A stretch of 64,000 nucleotides of DNA from the NCBI GenBank assembly GCA_023376005.1, contig CM042151.1, forward strand, positions 75,620,539-75,684,538, written 5' to 3'. The stretch comes from Doryteuthis pealeii. Lineage: Eukaryota > Mollusca > Cephalopoda > Myopsida > Loliginidae. Below are positions 33,066-44,140 of this stretch, in pieces. Numbering within the stretch: the first letter of the stretch is position 1; the number at the start of each line of letters is the position of its first letter. The position numbers and the translations under genes are program-made. Under the pieces are notes generated by a model. The model was not told the DNA's origin. It did not search any database and saw only the letters and a program-made list of their open reading frames with translations.

Positions 33066-33069
33066 ATGA

Positions 33070-33540
33070 CCAACATGTCTGTCATTGTTTCCTTCAATCA
33101 GGATCAAGTGACAATTTTCTTCGATACCCCTGAGAATACTGAAATATACTGGGTGGCCTATAAAAGACTGACTCAAAAAAATGTAATCATTTAGTCTTTT
33201 GAGTCATAAACCCTTGCCTAACCAAGGTTAAAGTGCCCAGAAAAATATTTAGTGTGCTAATTCTTTATGTTAATTTTCAACTTTCTCCACATTGGAAACG
33301 TTACAGTTCCAAAATTGATCTATCCTACTGTACAATGAATGACAGACAAGTGGACAAAAACATATTTGATAAATCATTGTAAATGTGATTATCTAATTTG
33401 AATTTTATTTAATTCCTATAGAAAATTTTTAGGTCATTCTAAAATTTGTTCACTACTTACTCCTTTGATGTATCCTTATTGTGACAGCTCTAGTGTTTAT
33501 CTAAACAAAAATGTCCAAACACTTTTTAATGTTTGTGAGT
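33070..33540. other. Unassigned stretch
   Basis: Only a short SINE-A piece (GCCTAACCAAGGTTAAAG, 33215) is recognised. Confidence 0.45.
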
Positions 33541-33632
33541 ATTTAACTGTTACAATGATAACTGGAAATTAAAACAACTAGTCTGTTCACTTATCTGATA
33601 CGATTGGTTTGGTTTCTTTGTTTAATGGCTCG
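33540..33632. repeat. Empty-site paralogue of the 34.6-kb MITE insertion
   Basis: CTGGAAATTAAAACAACTAG then CTGTTCAC once, then ATTGGTTTGGTTTCTTTGTT. The same order occurs at 34590-34623 and 35319-35365 but with the MITE and a second CTGTTCAC between. Confidence 0.8.
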
Positions 33633-34255
33633 CCCTGTCGGTGGGGCGTTAGAATGCACAGACTACACCTCTGCAGTGGGGTAAGACTCCCCCAATGGGG
33701 CCACCTGTTTGCCGTTGGTGGTGACCCGTGATGCTTAAGGATAGAACCCAGGTGGATGAGCAGTCCATGACTTGCAATACTCTACTTTGGCCCTATCTTG
33801 GGCTAGACGGGCGGTCGGAGAGGCCTCCTCTGATCAATCGGCTGGTCACGTTAAGCCCTAGCACCTATATGATTTTCCCAACCCTATTGCCCTTATGGCA
33901 AACCCCAACCCTTTTTATCATATGGGTGCTAGAAGGCGGTGGCTGCGGGTCTACATTTCCTGGGAATGACGTTAAACTCTATCTGATGGTGAGGTTCCAG
34001 TTCTGGAAGTTTGGGGAATGTGGAGCACCCCTTCATCACCATTGCTCCCTGATCCACTCTGACCCGGAGTGGTAGTACCTGTTAGGGTCCCATCTATGGG
34101 TTAAATAGAAAACATGAGTTTATAAACGAAATTGTATTATCCATTAAAAATGAAATTATTTCCAAACTTTGTTAGCATTAAACATTTTTTTTACCAATAG
34201 AGGTATTTGGAATAAATAACCCAAGGGGTTGACATGCCGTAAAACCCAACCAACC
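33633..34255 (+). repeat. Family C retroposon, near complete
   Basis: GCCCTGTCGGTGGGGC to GGGTTGACATGCCGTAAAAC plus CCAACCAACC. An extra 34180-34230 segment is present near the tail. Confidence 0.8.
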
Positions 34256-34258
34256 ATC

Positions 34259-34580
34259 CAAACCAAACCTTTGTTTAATGGCACATCAACCTTTGAGGGT
34301 TATTTAACACCAAAACCATCCTTGTAGAAGAACAGTAATGGTACTTAAGTTAAAGTCGACAGAGGAGCTTATTGTCGTTATTAGCTGGAAAGTGAGGGAG
34401 TGTATCCCCTTTTTGCTAGAGTTAGACCAGGGAAATTATTTTTTCTGAGGTGAAGCGCCACACCTACTGCCAGCTCCCTACTTTACTGCACAGATCAGAT
34501 TACCTGGCTGTGCTACTTATGTGTGGAGTTGGCGAGGGCCAGTATTGAACCTGGAATCTTGTGATCCCTAGGCAACTGTT
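34259..34580 (-). repeat. SINE-B within segmental duplication, unit 1
   Basis: TTTGTTTAATGGCACATC, CATCCTTGTAGAAGAACAGT, then minus-strand SINE-B (GAGGGAGTGTATCCCC, GCGCCACACCTACTGCC). Matches 35350-35665. Confidence 0.75.
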
Positions 34581-34615
34581 AAAATGATAAATGGAAAGTA
34601 AAATAACTATTAAGC

Positions 34616-35326
34616 CTGTTCACAAGGGATGTCCAACCTGACGTGTAAAATTTATCCCCCCCGCCCCTATATTTAACACAATGTAACTTGAATAAAAGTT
34701 AATATTATCTTCAAAATATTTGGGCCATTCAAAATAAAAAACATTAAAAAAAACTCTTCAGCTTACGAAAATAATGAAAATTATGAACGAAAACAATGTT
34801 TTTGCCCCATTAAATCAATTGAAATTTAACATAGCCAAAAACAAGTCATGATTACAGGCTTTTTTAAAAAGATTCTATGAAAAATGATTTTCACAAAAAT
34901 TTTGATATTTATTCGGCTGTTAATGAAATTATGTTTAAAATAGGTTTTTCATAAAATATATGAGGGAAAATTTTTTTTTTTTATGAAATCTGAAAAAATG
35001 AACTGATAAAAAAACGATTTTTAAATTTTTTCTATAAAGATAAGAGTCTGAATTATTATATATTTATAAGTTTCTATATGTGATTTAAGTAAACAAAAAA
35101 AACATGAATTCTGAATTCTGCTAAAAAATGTTATAATATTATTCTTTTTCAAACTTTTACTTGCTTTTTTAATTGAATTGCGAATAAAAAAAAAATTTTT
35201 TCCAAAGAAATCTGATATAATTATGGTCCAAATATTTTGAAGATAATATTAATCTTTATTCAAGTTTCATTGTGTTAAATATAGGAGGGGGTTAATTTTA
35301 CATGTTAGATTATTTTTACTGTTCAC
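34616..35326. mobile_element. 695-bp MITE with perfect 8-bp TSD
   Basis: CTGTTCAC at 34616-34623 and 35319-35326 flank an element with about 95-bp terminal inverted repeats (CCTGACGTGTAAAATTTAT... / ...GTTAATTTTACATGTTAGA). The interior is AT-rich without ORF. The pre-insertion state is preserved at 33540-33632. The TSD length fits hAT-like superfamilies. Confidence 0.9.
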
Positions 35327-35340
35327 CTAAATTGATGTGA

Positions 35341-35665
35341 TTGGTTTGGTTTCTTTGTTTAATGGCATATCAACCTTTGAGGGTTATTAAAACCAAAGCC
35401 ATCCTTGTAGAAGAACAGTATAAGGGTACTTAAGTTAATGTCAGCATACAGGCTTATTATCGGTATTAGCTGGGAGTCTACCCCCTTTTTGCTAGAGCTA
35501 GACCAGAGAGATTGTTTTTCTTAGGTGGAGCACCACACTTACTGCTAGCTCCCTTCTTTACCACACAGATCAGATTACCAAGCTGTGTTACTCATGTGCT
35601 GAGTTGGCGAGGGCCAGTCTCAACAAACTTGGAATCTTGTGATTCCTAGGCAACTGAGCTAAACT
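35341..35665 (-). repeat. SINE-B within segmental duplication, unit 2
   Basis: Second copy of the 34.26-34.58 kb unit, including the non-SINE prefix. The minus-strand head ends CAACTGAGCTAAACTGG. Confidence 0.75.
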
Positions 35666-35830
35666 GGTACTATTTATTCCGTAAGTAGCAGGATGAGGGG
35701 GTCCATACCTTTCCCAAGGATATTAATCCATTCCAAAAGTGAATGTAATAGTGCAACTGGTGTTCGAACTCACTACGATGTTGCTATTCAGCATATTAGC
35801 CACTATGTGATGTGGACCCCCCCCCCCTAA
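35665..35830 (-). repeat. SINE-A 5' half
   Basis: CTATTTATTCCGTAAGTAGC, ACCTTTCCCAAGGATATTA and minus-strand B-box GTGTTCGAACTCAC. The 3' half is missing. Confidence 0.6.
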
Positions 35831-35837
35831 ATTGATG

Positions 35838-36345
35838 TGAAGCTCTGTCGGCAGGGCTTAGAATATATTGACTCTATCCCCTGCAGAAAGTTAAGACCCT
35901 CACAAAAAGGGATGTCCTGGCGATGACACTAAACTGCATCTGATGGGGCCCCCTCCGATCAATCGGCTGGTCACGTCAAGCCCTAGCACCTATATTATTG
36001 CCCCAACCCTACTGCCCTTATAGCAAGTCCCAAACTCTTTTTTTCATATGGGTGCTAGAAGGTGGTGGCTGAGAGTCTACATGTCCTGGGAATGACGTTA
36101 AACTCTATCTGATGGTGAGGTTCCAGTTTTAGACGTTTGGAGAATGTGGAGCACCCCTTTATCACCGTTGCTCCCAGGTCCACTCTGACCCGGAGTGGTA
36201 GTACCTGTTAGGGTCCCATCTATGGGTTAAATACAAAAATGTGTTTATAAAAAAATTGAATATCCATTTAAGAATGACTTTATTTCAAAACTTTATCAGC
36301 ATTAAATGACCCACTGAGTTTAATATGCCATAAAACAAAACAAAG
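35838..36345 (+). repeat. Family C retroposon, internally deleted
   Basis: GCTCTGTCGGCAGGGCTTAG start, jump to GGCCCCCTCCGATCAATCGG, tail TAATATGCCATAAAAC. Intermediate between C and C2 at its 5' end. Confidence 0.75.
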
Positions 36346-36346
36346 C

Positions 36347-36645
36347 AAACCTTATGGCTTATGCATCTGATGGTGAGGCTGGAGTATCCTTTCATTGCCA
36401 TTACTTCCAGGTTCACTCTGACCCAGAGTGGTAGTACCTGTTTAGTGTCCCATGTATGGGTAAAATAAATCTGCTTAAAAATCATTCATATTTCATAGAA
36501 CTGTGAACAAAAAAACAAAACAAAAACCTCTTAAGAAACAACTACACAAATAATGTAGATACGAACTTACAATGAACTTGATTGCCAAAACTCTCTACAT
36601 AAAATAACCCTAGACAGGTTGACAATTATAGCCTCAAGTAACAAT
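36347..36645 (+). repeat. Family C retroposon, 3' half
   Basis: GATGGTGAGGCTGGAGTATC to AAATAACCCTAGACAGGTTG. Confidence 0.65.
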
Positions 36646-36659
36646 TCTTAATCTATTGA

Positions 36660-37592
36660 TAACTAGCAGCGACTACCCAGTGTTGCCTGGGTAGAGGGGG
36701 ATTTTTTGAAGTTAGTCCCGCAGATCCATTATTACTGAATCGTGAGTTGAATCGTGGGATGGTGCATTTAAAACCTTATCTAAAAAAAAAAAAATAGACC
36801 TTGCATTCATCAAGCTACTCTGAAAAGAAATGTTAATGTCTACTATCTAAAATATTAAATGAAAAAAAAAAATCCATGCTGTTATCATTTAAATTCTATT
36901 TTTTAATTATCTTCATGAATATAAATCAAATCTCTGTTATGTTTGCTTAAAAACCAAGCCCTGGTGATATTTAATTTGTATATATATTTACTTTGTCGTT
37001 AATTGTTTTATTTTCGAAGTTTCCTCAGGGCATACATATACACACAACTGCCCTTTATATATGTATAGATAGATAGATGGAGATTATGTGTAACTAAAAC
37101 TATGTCACAGCTTATGTCACAATATTCTCAATGATTGTGCAAGTCTATTAATGAGTATTTAATTTATAGTCAAAATTGTTAATACATAGAATAAAAAACA
37201 AACTGTGTTATATACACTCAAAATTTGAGTAGGCAATTTTAAAAATAGTTTTTTACTCTTGCTCTTTTTTTTTTTTTTTCAGTAACAAGAAGTTAACTAA
37301 AAAGTTTACAAATAAATAAATACCTATGATTTTGTGTAAAATTTATGTGCAAAATATTCAAAATAATTATTTGATTAATAATTAATAGATACCCGCAACA
37401 TTTTATTTGAGGGGGACAGAACTAAGTTTCCATTTCAAATTGTTTTATCTTTTTTTTTACTCCTTTAATAAGTTTGATGCTTTTGCTTACTTATGATACA
37501 AACTCTCTGATATTGAATTTTTACCCCACCCAAAGGCAATATCTTTCAAAAGTTAATTTTTACATCGCCAGAGGGCGTTTTTTTGTTGCTAG
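36660..37592 (+). mobile_element. Helitron-like family E, copy 1
   Basis: The 5' side carries an 8-bp-arm hairpin CTACCCAG-TGTTGC-CTGGGTAG (36673-36694). The 3' side ends CGCC-AGAG-GGCG hairpin (37565-37576) and CTAG (37589-37592) before T. The 3' part matches 57400-57683 and 59730-59922. No Rep/helicase is present. Confidence 0.55.
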
Positions 37593-37654
37593 TACAAATA
37601 ATTTACAGTCATGTGTTATCAAGTATTCTTATTCAATACAAATATTTTCAATCT

Positions 37655-37850
37655 CTATTTGACCTATAGATAAGACTATAATAGGTACTATCACTCAGTG
37701 GGCCTGGCAGTAATGGCATTGAAGGGATAGTCTACACTCCCCAAATCTCCAAACTTGGAGCCTTAACATCAGATACCGTTTAATGTCATACTCAGGACAG
37801 CACCCCACTTTTTCTTTTTTTTTTGAGGGGAGGCCTTACCCATTTTCAGG
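37655..37850 (-). repeat. Family C retroposon, diverged
   Basis: TTGACCTATAGATAAGACTA, GGTACTATCACTCAG and GATACCGTTTAATGTCAT are the inverse of the C2 type. Confidence 0.6.
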
Positions 37851-38105
37851 GGATAGTCAGTTCAGTCGGCAGAGCATCTGGCTTGGAATGACAAGGTTCC
37901 TGGTTCGATACCCTCACCAACTCAGCCTATGAGTAGCACAGGGATCTGTGCAGTAAAGTGAGGAACTGACGGTAGGTGTGGCTCTCCACCTCAGACACTA
38001 AAATAATCTCCTTGGTCTAGCGCTATTGAAAAGGGGATAGACTCCCTCGTTCTCTGGCTCATACTGACATTAGGCCGCACCGACGTCTTTACTTACTTTT
38101 TTTTA
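37850..38105 (+). repeat. SINE-B, near complete
   Basis: AGTTCAGTCGGCAGAGCATC (A box), GGTTCGATACC (B box), CAACTCAGCCTATGAGTAGC, GGTCTAGCGCTATTG and CATTAGGCCGCACCGAC then TTTACTTACTTTTTT. Confidence 0.85.
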
Positions 38106-38385
38106 TTCTAAGCACTGCAGACAAGGCAAAGTATTATGTGGAGCTACAACTCCACATATGAGTTGCACAGGGATCTGTGTGGTAAAGTGAGGAGCTGATG
38201 GTGGGTGTGGCGCTCCACCCCAGACACCAAAAACAATTTCCTTGATCTAGCACAAGTGAAAAGGGGATAGATTCCCTCACTGTATGACTCATACAGACAT
38301 TAGGCCACCCCAAAGACTTTACTTCCTTTTTTTATTCTAAGCTCTGCAGACAGGACAAAGTATTATGTGGAGCTACACATTCTAC
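38095..38385 (+). repeat. Tandem duplication carrying a second, headless SINE-B
   Basis: TTTATTCTAAGC(A/T)CTGCAGACA...GTATTATGTGGAGCTACA occurs at 38102 and 38332, 230 bp apart, with a SINE-B body between. This fits unequal crossing-over. Confidence 0.75.
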
Positions 38386-38394
38386 TTTCAGATA

Positions 38395-38632
38395 GGTTTT
38401 CAGAAAGAAATAAGTAGCAACTAGCAATAAGCTTAAATCTTGGATTTATTTCTGCCTTTATTAAATTGCTCCTTCCGCTGGTGCTGCTCTCGTTCAGTGT
38501 CAGCCTAGAAAGTAGAGTGGAAAAGGTGCTGCTATCCTTGTGAGATGTAATAATAAACCTGGAGTCTGGTCCCCCCCACACACACACCCAAAGAAGTTTG
38601 TGCTTGTATTATAACAACAACAGTCTAGTATG
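38395..38632. other. Unassigned stretch
   Basis: An open minus-strand frame (38363-38587, Ser-rich) has no domain and is not supported as a gene. Confidence 0.4.
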
Positions 38633-38635
38633 TTT

Positions 38636-38714
38636 TTTTTTTTTGTTTTTGTTTTGGGGTTGTTTTTTTTTGTTTTGGGGTTGTTTTTTTTTGTTTTGGG
38701 GTTGTTTTTTTTGC
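38636..38714. repeat. T/G minisatellite, about 25-bp unit x3
   Basis: TTTTGTTTTGGGGTTG repeated three times with varying T runs. Ends at GCCAGGAGC. Confidence 0.95.
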
Positions 38715-38849
38715 CAGGAGCTGGGCCTCCCCACTTTTCCAAGCTGTTTTTATCTTCTGTTTGTTTAACCTCTTTTGCTCAAGTGGGCCAAGACTGGACT
38801 GACTACATTTCTTAAAATTAAGAAAGCAGGAGTAAAACAAGCACTTGTT

Positions 38850-38988
38850 ACCCTTATTCCTCTCTTTCTCTCTCTCTCCTTCCTTTTTCCCCCTCCCTGA
38901 GAGCTCCCTCTGCCAATGCTCCTTCCTACTGAGTTTGTTTATTTTGACTGATTTTTCTAACCCCCTTTCTTTTTAAATAACATTTCCA

Positions 38989-39024
<36 letters not shown>

Positions 39025-40378
39025 CACTCTGAAACTGTCACTAGTTCTCTATTCATTTTTTTCATTAAGCTTTTTTCACTCCTACTCTCTTTTTGTTTTG
39101 TACCCCCCCCCCTGATTAACTCTTCTCTCTTTTTACTCCCCTTCTCTTCTCTTTCAGTTTTTATATACTAAATCTAGCAGTCAGGCAAAAGGTCATCGTT
39201 TAAGGGGACTTAGCTCACTAGGAATTATTTGCAAAACTAGCTGTTATTTTTCTTCTTTCCTTTCCAATATTCACCCTCTTTTACTTCTTTCTTCTCTCTA
39301 CCTCACTATCTATCAAATCCACCTTATTGTCTTTCTAAAATTAATCTCACTGTTCTTATTAAATCTTATTCTTTCTAAAATGTACCTCTCTTTTCTTATT
39401 GTCTCTATAAAATCTACCTTTCTTTTCTTATTACCTCTCTAAAATGTACCTCTCCATTCTTATTGTCTGTCTAAAATCTACCTCTCTTTTCTTATTCTCT
39501 GTCTAAAATCTACCTCTCTTTTCTTATTCTCTGTCTAAAATCTACCTCTCTTTCTATTCTCTGTCTAAAATCTACCTCTCTTTTCTTATTCTCTGTCTAA
39601 AATCTACCTCTCTTTTCTTATTCTCTGTCTAAAAATCTAAAATCTCTCTTTTCTTATTCTCTGTCTAAAATCTACCTCTCTTTCTTATTCTCTGTCTAAA
39701 ATCTACCTCTCTATTCTTATTGTCTCTATCTAAAATCTACCTCTCTTTTCTTATTGTCTATCTAAAATCTACCTCTCTTTTCTTATTGTCTCTAAAATCA
39801 ACCTCTCTATTCTTATTTCTTATTTTTCTTATCTACCTCTATTTCTTTTATTGTCTCTCTAAAATCCAGTTCTTTCTTTTTGTTTCTTCAAGATTCACTC
39901 TTTTTTTGACCTGTCTTACTCATCTTGCCATGATCCACACCTTTAAAAAAAGTTTCTCTTCTCCCCCCCCCTCTTACTTTCTCTGTTCTTCTTGTCTCTT
40001 TAAAATCCTTAAGATCCACCCACTCTCATTCATCTCTTCACTCCTTTTTCTTCCTGTTTTCCAAGATCCACCAAATCTCACCCCTTTTCTCCTCTCTCTC
40101 TCTCTCTGTCTTTTCTTCTCGTCTATCTAAAGTTCATCCTCTCTTATTTATTATCTCTTCTCCCACCTTCCTCTCTATTTTTCTTCTTGTTTCCCATGAC
40201 CCACTCCTTACTTATTTGGTATCCCATCTCCCCTCCTCCCCCTCCTCCCCCTCTATGTTCGTCTTGTCTCTCTTAAATCCATCCTCTCTTATTTATCTCT
40301 GCTTTCTTCCCTCTGTTATATCTTCTCTCCCTCTTCTCTCTTTTTCTTCTTACTTTTCCAAGATCCTCTCTCTGGTAT

Positions 40379-40437
<59 letters not shown>

Positions 40438-41090
40438 TCTTTTTGTCTCTCTAAAATCCCCTCTCTTATTTGTTATCTCTTCTCTCACCCTCCTATCTTT
40501 CTTTTTTTCTTCTTGTTTCTCTAAGACCCCCTCTCTTATTTGCTATCTCTTCTCTCCTCCCCCTTTCCCCCTCTCTCTCCTTCTTGTCTCTCTTAAATCA
40601 ATCCTCTCTTATTTATCTCTACTCACTTCCCTCTGTTATTTGCTATGTCTTGTCTCTCCCTCTTTCTTTTTCTTCTTGCTTCCAAGATCCTCTCTCTGGT
40701 ATCCCTTCTCTTTCTCTCTCTCTCTCTCTCTCTCCTTCTTTTTCTTGTCTATCAAAAATCCACACTCTCTTATTTATGTATTCTCTTCTCTTTCTTCTCA
40801 TTTCCAAGATCCACCATATCATTTATTATCCCTTATCTCCTATCCTCTCTCTCTTTGAAATCCACCCTCTTTTATATATTTCTTCTCTCACTCTTGTTTT
40901 CAAAGACCCCCTTCTCCCCACTCTCTTATCTATCTCCTTTTCTCTACCTCTGCCCATCGGATATTCACCTTACCATTTTCATGAACTCCTCCTCCTCTTC
41001 TTTTTTTTTTTCAAAGAATTTTTTCCCACTTTCTCTACTTTCTGCATTTGAAATCCACCCTTTCTAATTATTCTCTCTCTCTCTCTCTCT
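38850..41090. repeat. 2.2-kb pyrimidine-rich tract with 30-36-bp degenerate repeats
   Basis: The plus strand is overwhelmingly C/T. About 39360-39880 is a tandem of CTGTCTAAAATCTACCTCTC then TTTTCTTATT units; pure (CT)n lies at 40382-40436 and 40711-40736; (TA)n at 38993-39022. Long Ser/Leu/Phe ORFs here come from base composition, not from genes. Confidence 0.9.
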
Positions 41091-41099
41091 GATAATAAT

Positions 41100-41380
41100 A
41101 CCTTAAACCAGGGGTAGCCAACCATGAGCCAATTTTCCTATAAACAAGTTCACATGTACTATAGGAATCTTGAGCTCCTATTAATTTTTGTAAAAATATT
41201 TATAAAAAAATATATTTAGCATCTTGACATAATTGATTTAATTTAAAAACAAGATGAACATTAATTTTATTTATGGGACTTCTAAGTTCTAAATGTTGCC
41301 AAAATTTTAATGTTTACAATCAAATTAGTTACTAAGAGTTCTTTTAAATTTTAATAAAGCATAATTTCATAATTCCCTGT
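41100..41380. other. Unassigned AT-rich stretch
   Basis: No gene or element is recognised. Confidence 0.45.
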
Positions 41381-41487
41381 CACCGGTACTTAAAATATGC
41401 TAACTATAACCCCCTGCTAAAAAAGAGGGTGATTTTCGGATGATCTCGTACCGGCCTCCTGCCCTAAAATATGCTAGGCGGTGCCAG

Positions 41488-41938
41488 CTGAAAAAGTGGA
41501 CTGTGCTAGTTATGAACCGTGTAGTGGTTTGAAGGTGTTTTTATTGACAAGTTAATGTGATATCAAAACAATATTCTACAGCACCCTCTCCCCAATTTTT
41601 TTATTGACATGACAAGTAATTGTAAATATTTAAAAAAAACCTGTGCGGGGGGATCAGGGGGCCTGTAAAATATTGCTTTATTATCACATTAACTTGTCAA
41701 TAAAAACGCCTTCAAACCACTAAAAAAAAGATATTTGTCAATAAAAATCTAAAAGAAAATATATTTTAAAGAGGGAAGGTTTTAATATATTTACAATTAC
41801 TTGTGTTGATAAAAAACTTGGAGTGGGGCTGTAAAATATCACTTTCATATCGCATAAACTTGTCAATAAAAACACCTTCAAACTGCTACATGGTTCATAA
41901 CTAGCACGGTTCACTTTTTCACCAGTTTTGGAGATTTA
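41488..41938. mobile_element. Fold-back element with three copies of its arm
   Basis: GAAAAAGTGGACTGTGCTAG...GTGTTTTTATTGACAAGTTA (41491-41555) is mirrored by 41860-41935. A middle copy (about 41645-41725) repeats the right arm in the same orientation (CTGTAAAATATTGC...CAATAAAAACGCC). Confidence 0.8.
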
Positions 41939-42127
41939 GGAGTATGTCTTCATTGTCATTACTCCCAGGTCAACTCTGATCTAGAGTTGTTGTAGTACCT
42001 GTTTAGGGTCCATCCTATATATGGGTCCAATAGATCTGTTTAAAAATTATTTTTATTTGATAGGACTGTGTCCAAAAAATAAAATGATAATACTCTTAAG
42101 GAACAACTACACTAAAAGATATAAATA

Positions 42128-42676
42128 TGTAACGTGATTATTAAGGTCCACCGGAGTTTTATATTGGTAATAAAACTGCGTGTGGACTGCTATAGAAAGA
42201 GAGGAAGAAGAAATGAGAGAAAGTAAAGGTTTTAAAAAAAGGTGGAATGGATGCACAGCGAATTGCTGGTGGTGTGACCGAGGTATGACCCCCGAAGCGG
42301 AAGTGACGTGGTGACAATGAAAGAAGGAAATCAGTCTCTTTTGCCTTTCGGCGGCGTGGGGTTCAGACGCGGGGCTGCTGGTCCCTAATGTTGGTATCAT
42401 GATAGTTGGTACAGTAATTTAACAGTGTCCTATCTATCTTTCTCTCTGTCTTTCCTTCTCTCTGAAACAGAGCACATGACACGAGCCTGAAAATAAATGC
42501 TAAGCCCTTGAGACCATATATCTTACGTGTCTGTTGTACTTTATTGACAATGACGACAGCTACTTAAACTTGAGTTGGCTACATATATCGTTCTGGAGTT
42601 TGCCACAAAGACACTTTGGTACTTGTTATATTACAAATACCTTTTTGGTACCGCAATAATATTAGAACGTTAAAAA
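42128..42676 (+). mobile_element. Solo LTR-C (about 549 bp)
   Basis: TATAAATA at 42120-42127 and 42677-42684 flanks a unit starting TGTAACGTG and ending near AACGTTAAAA, inserted in a family C copy whose two halves join cleanly without it. AATAAA is at 42492. It is GC-richer than the surroundings (42240-42400). No internal genes. The true TSD may be shorter than 8. Confidence 0.65.
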
Positions 42677-43046
42677 TATAAATATACAATGAATGCAATT
42701 CCCTTACATCTAGGCATAAAATAACCCTAGACAAGTTGACATGCTATTAAAACCAATCAATCAATGATTTCATAGCTGAAAATCTGCACATTGTTTAGAA
42801 ACATTAGATAATTCCTACAATTCTGAACAATTTTTTTTCAGTTCTGGAAAATGCCAGAAATTATTCAGTTCTAGGAAAATTCCAGAAATTATTAACTACA
42901 AACATTTGGGATCGAGTTAAGTTCATCAAATTTAATTTTGATATGTGATTTTGTACAAAACTGCAAAGATTCATAAAGAATAAATAAAATCCATTTTCTT
43001 AGTGTCAATGATTGATCTCCACTGATATTATATATATATATATATA

Positions 43047-43655
43047 TCTTATTATAATGGAGATTGAGTGTTTTTCTGTCTGTAACCGAAACTATATTAC
43101 TACTCAAGTCACAATTTTCTTAGTTATTTACCTCACATTCACCGTGATTTTATTTTTTATCTAAACCCCAATTATCAATAAAATTGTTTTGCGTTATTAT
43201 TACTATTGGTCATACATATGTATAACATGCAATTGTATTTATATATGCAACAAAATTGCGGTTTACAGTGTGAACGGGAAGGCTAATTTGCATATTGATA
43301 TTAAAAATTTGATTTTAATAAATATGTATTTAGTATTATTGATTTCTAATTATTTGGTTTTAACTTAATGAATATGAGCAAAAGTCTTGTGGATACATCT
43401 TAAAAGAAATTCATTGACAAGAAGACATAATTGTAATTTTATTCTTTACTTCCTATTTTAACTGAATAGTTAAATTAGGAAAATTTAGCAATGAAAGACG
43501 AGATGAAAGAGTAACCTTCAGTTGTTCTATTTTTCAATTATAAAATCTTTTTATCTTCATTCTTATTTAGTTTCATTAGCCTTTCTAATTTAATATAACA
43601 TTTTATTACATTAAAACTTAAATACTTGCACCCGGAGGGTGCATATATTTGCTAG
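43047..43655 (+). mobile_element. Non-autonomous Helitron, copy 2 (609 bp)
   Basis: A|TCTTATTATAATGGAG start, GCACCC-GGA-GGGTGC hairpin, CTAG|T end. Nearly the same length as copy 1 and colinear throughout. Confidence 0.85.
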
Positions 43656-43708
43656 TATATATAATAGTATTTGGTAATTTGCTTGAAGCATTGTTAAGTA
43701 TATTATTA

Positions 43709-43864
43709 TTTATGTTTGGAAAGCAATTACAATGCATATAAAATAAAAATATGTTTAGTCTTATCGATTTTAAAGTAACTTTCAAAGTTTTAAGTTACTT
43801 TGAAATCGATAAGACTAAACATCATTTTATTTTATACACATTGTAATTGCTTTCCTAACATAAA

Positions 43865-43868
<4 letters not shown>
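43709..43868. mobile_element. Palindromic MITE, about 74-bp arms
   Basis: TTATTTATGTTTGGAAAGC...GATTTTAAAGTAACT is mirrored by AGTTACTTTGAAATCG...CTTTCCTAACATAAATAA. Flanking TA/AT bases would fit a TA target (Tc1/mariner-type), but this is not decisive. Confidence 0.8.
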
Positions 43869-43907
<39 letters not shown>

Positions 43908-44140
43908 AATGTGGTGTGTGTGTGTAAAAAAAAGTATTGAGATTTTTGTACTTTTTGACACACCTTGTATTCTGAAAAAATTAACATTTCATTTATTGTT
44001 CATTTCTATCTTGGTAAATACAGCTTCAATCTTGATACTTTTATGACACACATATAAGAGAGAGGATTTTTTTTAATTAAAAAAAAACAATGTTTTTACT
44101 AATAAAATGATTTTCCTTTTCCTCTTTTCTCCCTCCAGAT
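43868..44140. other. TA/TG simple repeats and unassigned DNA
   Basis: (TA)n at 43869-43907 and TG run at 43913-43924, then AT-rich DNA ending in the pyrimidine tract before 44141. Confidence 0.6.

Larger units (their letters stand above)
41380..42760 (+). repeat. Family C retroposon split by a fold-back element and a solo LTR
   Basis: 5' piece at 41385-41485 (TTAAAATATGCTAACTATAA), middle at 41935-42119 (TTTGGAGATTTAGGAGTATG, CATTGTCATTACTCCCAGG), 3' end at 42685-42760 (TACAATGAATGCAATTCC, AAATAACCCTAGACAAGTTG). Two later insertions sit in the gaps. Confidence 0.7.

Noticed and set aside
39720..41067. Long overlapping plus-strand ORFs (up to 193 codons)
   Set aside because: Pure Ser/Leu/Phe/Pro products of CT-rich repeat DNA, open in several frames at once; no domain.
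42107..42400. 97-codon minus-strand ORF
   Set aside because: Lies inside solo LTR-C in its GC-rich part; no protein similarity recognised.
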